Assembly (NCBI GenBank): GCA_963727415.1
Contig: CAVSGF010000002.1
Location: forward strand, 1,674,001-1,738,000
Direction: 5' to 3'
Origin: DASQPR01 sp963727415
Lineage (GTDB): Bacteria; Actinomycetota; Actinomycetes; Mycobacteriales; Micromonosporaceae
Length of the DNA stretch: 64,000 bases
Below the pieces are notes generated by a model, which did no database searches, was not told the DNA's origin, and worked only from the letters and a program-made list of their open reading frames with translations. Made by a program: the position numbers and the translations under genes. Numbering within the stretch: position 1 is the first letter of the stretch; each line of letters starts with the position of its first letter. This document shows positions 26,051 through 34,451 of this stretch, piece after piece.

Positions 26051-26719
26051 TTATCGGGTCTCGTCGCCTGCGGGTGCTGTGCGTACACCGAGGTGGACGA
26101 GGACGGCGAGAACCCGTCGGTTGGCGTCCTCGGTGTCGGCGATGTTGAGCTTCAGGAGCAGCCGCCGGACGTGCGCTTCGACGGTCCGTTCGCTGAGGAC
26201 CAGCCGTTTGGCGATGCCGGTGTTGGTCATCCCTTGCGCCATCAATCGGAGTACGTCGTTCTCCCGCTCGGTGAGCTGGGCCAGGCTCTCCTGGCGGGCG
26301 TTGCGGTTGAGTAGCGCGGCCACGACCTGTGGGTCGAGCGCCGAGCCTCCGCCGGCGACGCGAGTGACCGCGGCGAGGAACTCCGACACGTCAAGCACGC
26401 GGTCTTTGAGGAGGTAGCCGAACCCGCCCAGGCCTGCCAGTTGCATGCTGTGAGCCGTCTCGATGTGCTGCGAGAGGAGGAGGATACCCAGCTCGGGCCA
26501 GGTTGCTTTGAGCGCGGCAGCAGCACGGGTGCCCTCGTCGGTGAACGACGGGGGCAGCCGGACGTCGAGAATGACGACGTCAGGCGAGTGCTGGCGGACC
26601 GCGTCCTCGATGCCGTCGCAGTCGCCGAGCGAGGCGACAACGTGGTGTCCGGCGTCGCGGATCAGTCCGGCCAGGCCCTCGCGCAGCAATGCCTGGTCCT
26701 CGACAAGGATCACACGCAT
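26051..26719 (-). CDS. NarL/FixJ-family response regulator
   Basis: The 222-residue protein has a receiver domain (VILVEDQALLREGL acidic pocket; VVILDVRLPP with the phosphoacceptor Asp near residue 51; LLKDRV with the conserved Lys). It also has a C-terminal LuxR-type helix-turn-helix (LTERENDVLRLMAQGMTNTGIAKRLVLSERTVEAHV). Its start overlaps the end of the sensor kinase gene by ten bases, so the two form a coupled two-component system. The likely targets are the genes divergent from the kinase, which share a palindromic element. Confidence 0.92.
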   Translation of the reverse strand: MRVILVEDQALLREGLAGLIRDAGHHVVASLGDCDGIEDAVRQHSPDVVILDVRLPPSFTDEGTRAAAALKATWPELGILLLSQHIETAHSMQLAGLGGFGYLLKDRVLDVSEFLAAVTRVAGGGSALDPQVVAALLNRNARQESLAQLTERENDVLRLMAQGMTNTGIAKRLVLSERTVEAHVRRLLLKLNIADTEDANRRVLAVLVHLGVRTAPAGDETR

Positions 26720-28704
26720 GGCAGCTCCGCGGTCAACAGCGTTCCCTTTGCGCCGGATTCGATAACCAGCCGACCGCCGACGGCGGCGACCCGGTCGGCC
26801 AGACCTGCTAGTCCGGAGCCTTCACGCGATCGCGCCCCTCCTGCGCCGTCATCGGCGACGGAGACGAACAGCGAGCCATTGCGGCGTACGGCGCGGATGG
26901 TGACCGCGGTGGCTCGTGCGTGCTTGATGACGTTGGTCAGGCCCTCGCAACCGACGAAGTAGGCGATCGTCTCCAGGCTGCGGTCAAGCCGGTCAGGGTC
27001 GGCATCGACGACGACCGGGATCGGCGCGCGTCCGGCCAGCTCCAGGAATGCGGCGGCGATGCCCGAATCGAGCTGCGGCGGCGGTAGCCGGTAGGTGAGC
27101 ACGCGCAGCTCCTCGATCGTCGCGGCCAGGTCCGCGACCAGGCCGTCCACTCGGTCGGCGTCCTCGTGTGCACCGGCGTTTCGCAGCCGGCCTTCGATCC
27201 CCCGCAGCCCGAGGCCGATGGTCACCAGCCGCTGTTGCGCACCGTCGTGCAGGTCGCGCTGGATTTGGCGCCGCTCCTCGTCCGCGGCCTGGGCGATGCG
27301 CGTCCGTGATTGGTCGAGCTCGTCGAGCTGGCGGTTGAGTTCGACGTTCAACCGCGCCACCTGCAGCGCCAGCCTGCCGTGCTCGACCAGATTGCGCACC
27401 CGCGGCTGGCGGGCCGGGTCGCCGGTGTCGAGGTACTGAATCGCGACTTCCGGTACGCCGGCATGATCCAGCTGCACGGTTGCCAGGCCGGGGTCGAGAT
27501 CGGCCGGGCGGCCGCGGAGATCGGCGAACCCGCCGGGGGCCGGCAGGTACAGCAGCAGCCGCAGCTGCGGGTCACGCAGCGCCTCCCGCAGCACGTCCTG
27601 GATCCGGTCGGGCCGGTCGGTGCCCGACCGCAGGCGCTCGAGGAAGGCGTCGACTCGCAGCCGCGCGGCATGCCCGTCCCGGTCGAACCGTCGGTCCAGC
27701 AGTAGCCGCGCGGTTGCCAGGGCAGGCCGGAAGATCGCGGCAGCCGCCAGCGTCGCGGCTGCCACCTGCCAGGCCGAGGATCCGATGAGGGTACCCAGGA
27801 CGACGGTGACGGCCGCGTAGACGCACAGGACCAGGACCGACACGGCAGCGTAGGACGCCGACCGCAGGATGATGCGGTCGACGTCGAACAGCCGGTAGCG
27901 CAGCACTGCGGCGCAGAGTGCCAAGGCCACGGCCGACAGCACGAGCGGTGCGGCGATCCGCACGAGCGGCGACACGCTCCATAGCAGGATGGCCACGGGA
28001 AGAAACAGCGTGACGAGTACTCCGGCCAGGCCGACCCACTTGAGCTGCTGGCGCACGATCGGCTCCGCGTGGCGATACCGCACCAGAAGCGACGCCAATG
28101 CTCCGGCCGCAGACAGACACAGCAACGCCCCACCGGCGACCACCAAGTGCTGGCCGGGCAGCCAGTCCACGGCGAAGCGGTTGCGCTCGCCGGTGAGCGC
28201 GTTGACCGACGACGGGCTGAACGACCAGCCGACGGCGTAGGTGAGAGTACCCGCCACGGCGGCCCACACCACGATCCGCCACCGCCGGTCGGGCAGCCGG
28301 CCGGTGGGGATGTAGAGCAGGGCCAGCACCCACATCAGGGCCCCGGGACACCAGCTCGCCAGACCGATCCACTGGAGGACGTCGCCGCCGCTCCAGCCCT
28401 CGGCGGTGGCGCGTAGGCCCCAGCCGAGCGCCAGGTCCGAACTGGCGCCCTGCAGCCCGGACAGGCAGAGGATCCACCCGACCGGGTGGCGTGGCAGCCG
28501 GCTCACGATGATCGCGCCCACAGCGCTCAGGGCGATTTCGTAGGGGGCGAAGGAGATCGTCTCGTACGCCGACTGCCGGCCCCACGACAGGACTACCGCC
28601 CCCGCTTCGGCCAGCACCGTCAACCCCAGACACACCAGGGCTAGCGCGACGGGGCGGATCAGGCGCACCTCATCATCATCCCCGCTGCACCGCCCGCGGG
28701 CCAT
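26710..28704 (-). CDS. Sensor histidine kinase (HisKA_3), multi-pass membrane
   Basis: I place the start near the ATG at 28704; the frame opens as far as 28764 but those codons lie in the promoter region. The first half has about ten membrane helices. The second has a GAF-like linker, then the HisKA_3 dimerisation box with the phosphorylated His (RRQIQRDLHDGAQQRLV) and an ATPase domain (LTNVIKHARA N-box, DDGAGG, GSGLAGLADRV). It signals to the adjoining NarL-type regulator. The membrane region resembles actinobacterial kinases next to ABC transporters; the signal is unknown. Confidence 0.9.
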   Translation of the reverse strand: MARGRCSGDDDEVRLIRPVALALVCLGLTVLAEAGAVVLSWGRQSAYETISFAPYEIALSAVGAIIVSRLPRHPVGWILCLSGLQGASSDLALGWGLRATAEGWSGGDVLQWIGLASWCPGALMWVLALLYIPTGRLPDRRWRIVVWAAVAGTLTYAVGWSFSPSSVNALTGERNRFAVDWLPGQHLVVAGGALLCLSAAGALASLLVRYRHAEPIVRQQLKWVGLAGVLVTLFLPVAILLWSVSPLVRIAAPLVLSAVALALCAAVLRYRLFDVDRIILRSASYAAVSVLVLCVYAAVTVVLGTLIGSSAWQVAAATLAAAAIFRPALATARLLLDRRFDRDGHAARLRVDAFLERLRSGTDRPDRIQDVLREALRDPQLRLLLYLPAPGGFADLRGRPADLDPGLATVQLDHAGVPEVAIQYLDTGDPARQPRVRNLVEHGRLALQVARLNVELNRQLDELDQSRTRIAQAADEERRQIQRDLHDGAQQRLVTIGLGLRGIEGRLRNAGAHEDADRVDGLVADLAATIEELRVLTYRLPPPQLDSGIAAAFLELAGRAPIPVVVDADPDRLDRSLETIAYFVGCEGLTNVIKHARATAVTIRAVRRNGSLFVSVADDGAGGARSREGSGLAGLADRVAAVGGRLVIESGAKGTLLTAELPCV

Positions 28705-28742
28705 CAGTGCCAGCACTGCATCCGATTGACTGGTGCCGCAGA
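28705..28742. promoter_or_regulatory. Palindromic element, copy 1
   Basis: The near-palindrome AGTGCCAGCACT (28706-28717) and the following bases (GCATCCGATTGACTGGTGCCGCAG) are repeated almost exactly at 29116-29151. This copy lies in the spacer between the sensor kinase gene and the divergent small gene at 28806, so it is well placed as an operator or promoter element for both. Confidence 0.6.
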
Positions 28743-28805
28743 TGCCGGCACCGACCATCGGCACTTATGTGTCGGCGGCGTCGACCTCGACGAAGGAGAC
28801 GCCCC

Positions 28806-29179
28806 GTGACCACCGACCTCACCGCGCCGGCCACAAACCAGCCGACCACCACCAAGGCGGGTCAGGCCGCCCTCGCGGCCGCCGCCGTGCTGGACCTCGT
28901 TCAACTGTTCGTGCGCGGCTCGCCGGACACCCCCGGATCGGGGTCCTCCTCGCCACCTGCGGTCTCGGCGTCGTAACACGGCTCGGTGCGGCGGCCGCCC
29001 GGCGAGGCGGTGCCCCAGACTCGCCCAACCCCACCGCAGCGACGCAAGCGGCCGCGATCACACTCGGCTTGAGGCTCACACGTGGCATTCTCACCCAGCC
29101 TCGCGCTCCGCGCGTCAGTGCTAGCACTCCATCGGATTGTGGTGCTGCGGCGGACGCGGTCACGTACCCGCGTCCCTAG
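28806..29179 (+). pseudogene. Small membrane-like protein, frameshifted
   Basis: A GTG with an AGGAG site upstream starts a frame MTTDLTAPATNQ.. with a hydrophobic stretch (AALAAAAVLDLVQLFV). After RGSPDTP the coding character moves to another frame (RIGVLLATCGLGVVTRLG, then AAITLGLRLTRGIL). A one-base indel near 28935 has therefore split a small protein of ~120 residues with two or three membrane segments. I do not recognise a named family. It is the first gene of the operon facing the two-component system. Confidence 0.45.
29116..29151. promoter_or_regulatory. Palindromic element, copy 2
   Basis: AGTGCTAGCACT (29117-29128) is a perfect 12-bp palindrome, followed by CCATCGGATTGTGGTGCTGCGG, nearly identical to the element at 28705-28742. 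It precedes a second small gene whose product also starts MTT-LT. A shared regulator, possibly the adjacent NarL-type protein, is a reasonable inference. Confidence 0.6.
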
Positions 29180-29188
29180 CGTCGAACC

Positions 29189-29290
29189 ATGACCACTTTG
29201 ACGATCGCCCCTACGGCCACACATCAGGAACGCCCCCTCGCGGCGACCATCGTTGCGTTCGGGCTAGCCATGCACGTGGAGGACGAATGA
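29189..29290 (+). CDS. Short 33-residue ORF, coupled leader
   Basis: ATG at 29189 opens a 33-codon frame (MTTLTIAPTATHQERPLAAT..) that ends TGA, overlapping the ATG of the next gene by ATGA. Its start resembles the protein at 28806 (MTTDLTAPAT). It has one short hydrophobic stretch (TIVAFGLAM). It may be a truncated paralogue or a leader peptide that couples translation into the operon. Confidence 0.4.
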   Translation: MTTLTIAPTATHQERPLAATIVAFGLAMHVEDE

Positions 29291-29646
29291 CCACGCAGAC
29301 AGCACAACGCGGCAAGACGACGTCGCGTCCCGCCCGCATCGCCGTCTGGGTGCTGGTCATCCTGACCGGCGTGCTGACGGCGATCCACCTGGCAGGCATC
29401 TTCTTCATTGCCGATGGGGATGAAGAGCGGCTCATGTTCACCTGTTATACAGCGCTCAACGCGCTGAGCCTGGTCGTGCTCCTCGGTCCGCTCCGGGAGG
29501 GCCAACCCTGGGCATGGGCAGCTAGCTGGATCCAGATCCTGGCGACCGCCCTGGTCGTGCCGATCGCAGGGATTGTCCAGTACCTGGCCTTCGCGGCGGT
29601 CATGGCCGTCTGTCTCCTCGTCGCCCGGCCGACTGCAAAGCCGTGA
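29287..29646 (+). CDS. Small four-helix membrane protein of unknown function
   Basis: The 119-residue product has a polar N terminus and about four membrane helices (VWVLVILTGVLTAIHLAG.., ALNALSLVVLLGPL, WIQILATALVVPIAGI, AFAAVMAVCLLVA). GGAGG sits four bases before the ATG, and its stop overlaps the following gene (GTGA). It belongs to an operon running into ABC-transporter genes. I do not recognise a named family. Confidence 0.6.
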   Translation: MTTQTAQRGKTTSRPARIAVWVLVILTGVLTAIHLAGIFFIADGDEERLMFTCYTALNALSLVVLLGPLREGQPWAWAASWIQILATALVVPIAGIVQYLAFAAVMAVCLLVARPTAKP

Positions 29647-30247
29647 AGCGACACGTCTTGGGCGGCGCCGTGTGCGGACTGGCGTGGGCTGCGGGGTTGC
29701 GCGGCTTCATGGCGCAGGTGGCGCTCCACGAGGGATCGGAGGTCACCTGGCTAGGACGTTCGGCTGGCTGCTCGCCCCGGGAGTCGTCACCGGGGGTCTG
29801 CTGGGCTGGGCCTTGTACCTGCGGCGGCACGGAGGCCCCCCGGGAGCCCGATGGCTGGTGCTGTCACCCTTCCTGTTCGCAGCCCTTCTCCTCCCTCCGC
29901 TGGTGACTCTGGACTTCGGCAACATGTTCACCGGCGGCATCGGCGCCGGCACGATCGCCATCCCTGCCTTCGCGGTCTGCGGTGGATACGCGATAGCCGG
30001 TCACCGGACCTGGGTCCGGGTCCTCGCCAGCCTCCCACCATTCTCTGCGATCCCGGCCTGGGCGCTCACCGCCAGCGACGTGGGCGGCACCGAGATCGCC
30101 CTCGACACGGCGCGCGGTCTCTGGATCGCCGTGTACTTCTGGAGCTTCCTTGCCGTGCTCGCACTCGCCTGCGCCATCCCGCTCCGAATCGCACCGTCCG
30201 TCGTACCGGAGACCACCAGCGTTCGGCGAGAGTGGGCAAGTTCATGA
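29643..30247 (+). pseudogene. Membrane protein, frameshifted
   Basis: GTG at 29643 begins KRHVLGGAVCGLAWAAGLRG. Near 29752-29756 (gtcacctggctaggacg) the coding frame changes, and the protein continues TFGWLLAPGVVTGGLLGWAL through four further hydrophobic segments to 30247. Adding one base in the gg/acg stretch restores a single ~201-residue protein. The restored gene overlaps the ATPase gene by ATGA, confirming the operon. The function is unknown. Confidence 0.6.
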
Positions 30248-30904
30248 TCGGCAGCGATCAGATTGCCCCCGCTGTCGAGTTGAGAAGCCTCACCAAGACC
30301 TTCGGCGACGTCGTCGCGGTCGACCGGGTCAGCTCGGTCGCGCTCCCGGGCCAGGTGACGGCGCTGCTCGGGCCGAACGGGGCCGGCAAGACCACCACGT
30401 TGCGGATGCTGCTCGGTCTGGAGGCGCCGAGCAGCGGTCCTCGACGAGCCCACCAACGGGCTGGACCCGCCGGGCGTGCGCTGGCTGCGCGGCTACCTGC
30501 GCCGGCTCGCCGACGAGGGACGCACGGTGCTGCTGTCCAGCCATGCCCTGGGAGAGGTGGAGATGACCGCCGACCATGTGCTCGTGCTGGCTCACGGCAG
30601 GCTGCTCCGGTCCTCGACGCTGGCCGAGTTCCGCGCTGAGGCCGGCATCGGCTCACGGGTGCGGACCCCGCACGCGCAAGGGCTCGCCGTCGCGCTCGAC
30701 ACCGCAGGCCACGCCTACCGGCTCACCGACGACGGGCTCGTCGTGGACGCAGCACCCGAGGAGGTCGGCGCGGTCGCCGCGGCTCACGGCGTCGTGCTGC
30801 ACGGCCTGGCCGAGACCGCGGACCTGGAGCAGGCCTTCTTCCGGCTCATCCAGGACATCGGCCCCGCCCGCCAATGCACGTCGACTCACGAGTCGGGGCA
30901 GTAG
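30244..30904 (+). pseudogene. ABC transporter ATPase with large internal deletion
   Basis: The 5' part encodes a normal ABC-2 type ATPase start with Walker A (GPNGAGKTTTLRMLLGLEAPSSG). Directly after SSG, in another frame from 30437, comes the Walker B/D-loop region (VLDEPTNGLDP), the H-loop (LLSSHALGE) and the C-terminal domain. The Q-loop and LSGGQ signature helix, about 95 codons, are missing. The fusion also shifts the frame, so no ATPase can be made. The downstream permease gene is intact. Confidence 0.85.
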
Positions 30905-30912
30905 GTGGTCTC

Positions 30913-31671
30913 GTGACCGCGCTCGTCCACGCCGAGTTGCTCAAGCTGTGCACCCGGGCGTACGCGGGAGTGCTGCTGGTGACAATGATCTTCGTGCCCA
31001 TCGCGGTCGAGTCGGAGATCCCCGGACCGGGCAAGGGCGGCACCGCGCTGGCCCTCGACGACCCTGATCTGCTGGCGCTCGCCACTGGGACGGGCTTCGT
31101 GGTCCCGATGCTCTTCGTGGCCCTGCTGGGCGGGGTCGCCGTCACCCAGGAGTTCCGCTACGGCACCGTCACGGCGACGTACCTGATCGAGCCGCGGCGC
31201 CAGCGCGTGTTGCTCGCAAAGAGCCTCGCGCTGGCGGTGGCGAGTGTGCTGACCAGCGCCTTGACGCTCATGGTCGCCGTCGGTGCCGCCGTCGTACTGA
31301 TCGGATCCCGAGGCGGTGAGGTGATCGTCGGGGCACGCTTCTGGCAGACGGTGGCCGGCTGCGCCGTCGTGATGCTGGTGTACGCCGTCGTCGGCGTCCT
31401 GATCGGCGCGCTGGTGCGTAACCAGGTCGCCTTCGTCGTCGCCACGCTGGTCTGGATGCTGGCCGTCGACCACATGATCATCCCCGAGCATATGTCGGTG
31501 GGGCGGTGGCTGCCGGTGGCCGCGGCGTACCAGCTGATGCAACTGGGTCCGTCGGTCGACCCAGACGGGCGGCTGCTCCCCGTGGCCAGGTCCGGTCTTC
31601 TGCTAGCGGCTTACGCCACTATCGTCGTCATCCTTGCCGTTCGCCTGACCCCGAAACGCGACATCCGCTGA
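30913..31671 (+). CDS. ABC-2 type transporter permease
   Basis: The likely start is the GTG at 30913 with AGGTGG just upstream; an ATG at 30874 lies inside the ATPase gene. The ~252-residue protein has six hydrophobic segments. Cytoplasmic bases (TQEFRYGTVTATYLIEPRRQRVLLAKSLA) match the conserved first loop of ABC-2 permeases paired with drug/bacteriocin-type exporters. With its ATPase destroyed it is probably not functional unless another ATPase substitutes. Confidence 0.8.
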   Translation: MTALVHAELLKLCTRAYAGVLLVTMIFVPIAVESEIPGPGKGGTALALDDPDLLALATGTGFVVPMLFVALLGGVAVTQEFRYGTVTATYLIEPRRQRVLLAKSLALAVASVLTSALTLMVAVGAAVVLIGSRGGEVIVGARFWQTVAGCAVVMLVYAVVGVLIGALVRNQVAFVVATLVWMLAVDHMIIPEHMSVGRWLPVAAAYQLMQLGPSVDPDGRLLPVARSGLLLAAYATIVVILAVRLTPKRDIR

Positions 31672-31678
31672 CTCAGCC

Positions 31679-31890
31679 GACTTCGAGTCGACCTTCGCGA
31701 CCGTCCGGCACCGCATCAAAATCACCAAAGGGCTCGGGTCGACGGCCGCCGGCCTCGCGATGGCGTAAAAGCTGATCGAAGCCGCTCAGCAGCGGTGGCG
31801 GGCGGTCAACGCACCGCACCTGGTCGCCCTCGTGCGCGCAGGCTCCCGCTTCGAACACGGCAAACTGCTCTGCGGCAACCGTGAGCGCGG
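31679..31890 (+). pseudogene. IS256-family (Mutator) transposase 3' remnant
   Basis: Starting eight bases after the permease stop, the frame reads DFESTFATVRHRIKITKG.., then GLAMA, a TAA, KLIEAAQQRWRAVNAPHLVAL and VRAGSRFEHGKL. This is the C-terminal region of IS256/Mutator transposases, with a nonsense codon at 31766-31768 where an aromatic residue is normal. The rest of the element and its ends are not visible. Confidence 0.75.
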
Positions 31891-32284
31891 CCAGGCGGTC
31901 GTACTCGTCGATGTAGTTACGGGTAGCTGCTGTAGTTCTGAAACAGCGGACCCTTGGCCTCACCACTCCGTTGACTGCGCATACGCTCCGCGCTGCGGGG
32001 GACAGAGGCTGCCATTTTGTCGAGGGTCACCGGGAGCATTGGGCGCGGGAAACGACTCAGGCGACCGGCGAGCTAGCTCACCGCACGCCAGCCGAGGCAC
32101 AGCTGTACCGCGACCTGATCGCCAACAGGCACGCGCCCGCGCTCCGATTTGGAGCAGGAGCGGATCCGTTTCGGCGACGTGGAGCGGGCGCTGGCCACTT
32201 GATGCGGACCTTGGAGCTTGACTCTTGGCCCAGCGCCATCGTCACGGCATGATTAGCGTGTCGAGCCTGGTCCTGGCGCATGCC
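31891..32284. other. Degenerate spacer
   Basis: A plus-strand frame here contains TPAEAQLYRDLIANRHAPAL, and another contains LEQERIRFGDVERALA, which look like pieces of genes broken by frameshifts. I cannot identify them. No intact gene is supported. Confidence 0.3.
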
Positions 32285-32530
32285 GCCGCGTCACCGCCCG
32301 CGGCCTGGTTCTCTCCGTCAACGCGGCAACGAACCGCTAGCCGCGACCATGGATGGTCTTGACGATTCTCTGGTCTCGGTCGGCGTCGCCGATGGCGTGG
32401 CGCCGACTTCATCCCGCCGGAAAGTGCTGAGTCGGAGACGAACCGGTCTCCCCAAATCTCGTCGAGCAGTTCGGTCTTGGGCACGACCCGGTCCCGATGC
32501 CGTAGGAGGTAGCCATCTATGGTCCTGGAA
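32285..32530 (-). pseudogene. Winged-helix (CadC/OmpR-type) regulator remnant
   Basis: The minus strand encodes TIDGYLLRHRDRVVPKTELL, DEIWGDRFVSDSAL and GGMKSA, then, one base out of frame, AIGDADRDQRIVKTIHGRG, followed by TAG where Tyr is expected and RFVAALTE. This is the Trans_reg_C DNA-binding domain (..GRGYRFVA). One frameshift, one nonsense codon (32337-32339) and loss of the first strands mark it as dead. Confidence 0.75.
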
Positions 32531-32608
32531 AGCTCGGTCACGGTCGACGAAACCGCCTGTCCGGAGCCTCGGCAGATGTGATCAGGTGGGCTGCGGGAGC
32601 ACTCGCGA

Positions 32609-33412
32609 TCAGCTTGCCAGCGTGCCGGCAAAGACCTGCCAGGCCAGCAGCGACTTGGCCACCAGGCTTAGCGTGATGTAGGCGCGCTCGCCGACCAGGT
32701 AATCAGACCAGCGTCCGACGCGCCGGTACTGCAGCCACTGGTTGAGCGCGAACACGTTGAACAGCACGAACAGCGAGATGAAGATCCCGTACACGAAGCC
32801 GGGCACGTCGGCCGGGTTGTCCGCTCCCGGTTGGAACAGGTAGATGCCGACCGCGAGCCACGGCACGAACCCGGCGATGCATCCGAACACGAACGGCAGC
32901 CAGTTGCCGCTTCCCGGTTCCTCGTAGCGCTCCTGCAGCCAGCCGAAGAGGATCATGGAGGCGTTGACGCCGAAGATCGCGACGAGCGCCGCCACGTCGC
33001 TGATGCCGGTGATCTGCGCGATGAGAACCATCATGATCGACGCGGACAGCGAGTACTCGACCCAGCGGAAGATGTTTCGATGCCGACGCAACCCCTGCGC
33101 ATATCGGGCGAAGAACGGCGGCGACGCGACGATCAAGTGGAACACCGCCGATAGTCCGAAGAATGCGGCCACGCCCCACGCCGTCCGTATATCGAACAGC
33201 GTGGACGGTGCCGATGCTGCGGTGCCGGGCGGTCCCTGCATGTACGTAGCGGTGACAGGCAGCGCGAAGTCGCTGGCCAGCAGCAAAACCGCGACCGCCT
33301 GGGCGGCGTGGACGGTCGCCGCGATCAAGTTGTAGCGGCGCAAGCCGCGAAACGAGATCTGGCCACCTGCAGCGCCGGCTGCCGTCCCGCCTGATGAGGT
33401 GATCGTCGCCAT
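32609..33412 (-). CDS. Heliorhodopsin
   Basis: The 267-residue seven-helix protein matches heliorhodopsins rather than type-1 rhodopsins. RWVEYSLSASIMMVLIAQ (helix 3) has the counterion Glu119, and SLVAKSLLAWQVFAGTL (helix 7) has the retinal-binding Lys253. IFGVNASMILFGWLQE is another family stretch. Heliorhodopsins sit in the membrane inverted relative to other rhodopsins and are thought to act as photosensors, not pumps. A GGGAG ribosome-binding site precedes the ATG. The gene is divergent from a B12-binding regulator across a 99-base spacer. No carotenoid cleavage gene for retinal synthesis is in the window. Confidence 0.95.
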   Translation of the reverse strand: MATITSSGGTAAGAAGGQISFRGLRRYNLIAATVHAAQAVAVLLLASDFALPVTATYMQGPPGTAASAPSTLFDIRTAWGVAAFFGLSAVFHLIVASPPFFARYAQGLRRHRNIFRWVEYSLSASIMMVLIAQITGISDVAALVAIFGVNASMILFGWLQERYEEPGSGNWLPFVFGCIAGFVPWLAVGIYLFQPGADNPADVPGFVYGIFISLFVLFNVFALNQWLQYRRVGRWSDYLVGERAYITLSLVAKSLLAWQVFAGTLAS

Positions 33413-33511
33413 CTTTGCTCCCTCGGATGACTTGGAACTTACCTCAACCGTAGGCGTACTCTCGACAACGCGTCCACTATATGTCCAGACATATCGGGTT
33501 GGAAGCGGCGA
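33413..33511. promoter_or_regulatory. Divergent promoter with perfect inverted repeat
   Basis: Between the heliorhodopsin and MerR-B12 genes is ATATGTC-CA-GACATAT (33479-33494), a perfect 7-bp inverted repeat in an otherwise GC-rich region. It lies about 18 bases before the regulator's start, so a bound protein could repress its own gene and perhaps the heliorhodopsin gene. Promoter boxes cannot be fixed with confidence. Confidence 0.6.
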
Positions 33512-34451
33512 ATGAGTTACGAACGACCTGGGCCGCCGGCGTCCGAGGGCCTCGTCCAGATCGGGGACCTGGCACGGCGAACCGGCGCGAGCGTGGACGC
33601 GCTGCGGGGCCTGGGAACGCCGGTACGGCCTGCTGCGCCCGCAGCGCTCGCCCGGCGGCTTCCGGCTCTACTCGCATCGCGACGAGATGACGGTCCGGGC
33701 CATGATCGAGGAGATGGACCGGGGTTTCCCGGCGTCGCAAGCGGCCAAGTTGGCGTTGACCCGCATGGTGCCGGAAGAGAAGCGAGCAGCCGAGCTGCGC
33801 ACGCGATCGGACGCCTCCGCCCAGGCCCGCGACGACTTGGAGGCCGCGCTGACCGGCTTCCACGACGATCTCGCTCATCACATCATCGACCGGATGCATG
33901 CCGAGTTCAGCTTCGACACCGTGCTGGAAGAGGTGATGCTGCCGTGCCTCGTCCAGATCGGCGACGGCTGGCATCGCGGCGAGGCCAGTGTCGCGCAAGA
34001 GCACTTCGCCAGCAATCTGATACGCGAGCGGCTGCTGGCTCTGGCCCGGCTCGGCGCGTTGGGCAGAGGACTGCGGGCGATCCTTGCGTGCGGGCCCGAC
34101 GAGCGCCACGACATAGCTCTCATCGGTTTCGGCATCGTCCTGGGCCGCGGCGGCTGGCGGACCACCTTCCTCGGCGCGGACATCCCGGTGGAGACGTTGG
34201 CGGAAGCCTCCGAGACGCTTCGGCCTGACGTGGTGGTGCTCGCCGCGACCATGGAGGACCGCCTGGCTGTGGCGGCGCCAGCGTTGCGGCGTCTCGCACT
34301 CACCCAACGGCTAGCAATCGCCGGCCCGGGCGCACAGCGTGAAATCGCCGTCGCCATCGGTGCATTGTTGCTCGACGGCGGGCCAGTCGTGGCCGCCAGC
34401 CGGCTTACCGGCCCAGCCGAACCCTCTGGACATGACGGGAGCCGACCGTGA
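33512..34451 (+). CDS. MerR-type B12-binding photoreceptor regulator (CarH/LitR-like), frameshifted
   Basis: The N terminus is a MerR helix-turn-helix (LVQIGDLARRTGASVDALR) that should continue AWERRYGLLRPQR. A fourth G in the run at 33606-33609 shifts the frame, and removing one G restores it. The C-terminal part is the B12 domain. WHRGEASVAQEH has the W-x9-EH motif that packs on adenosylcobalamin in CarH, and CGPDERHDIALIGFG holds the candidate axial His. CarH-type proteins bind DNA in the dark with AdoCbl and release it in light. The TerC gene overlaps its stop (GTGA). The shift is either an assembly error or recent inactivation. Confidence 0.85.
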
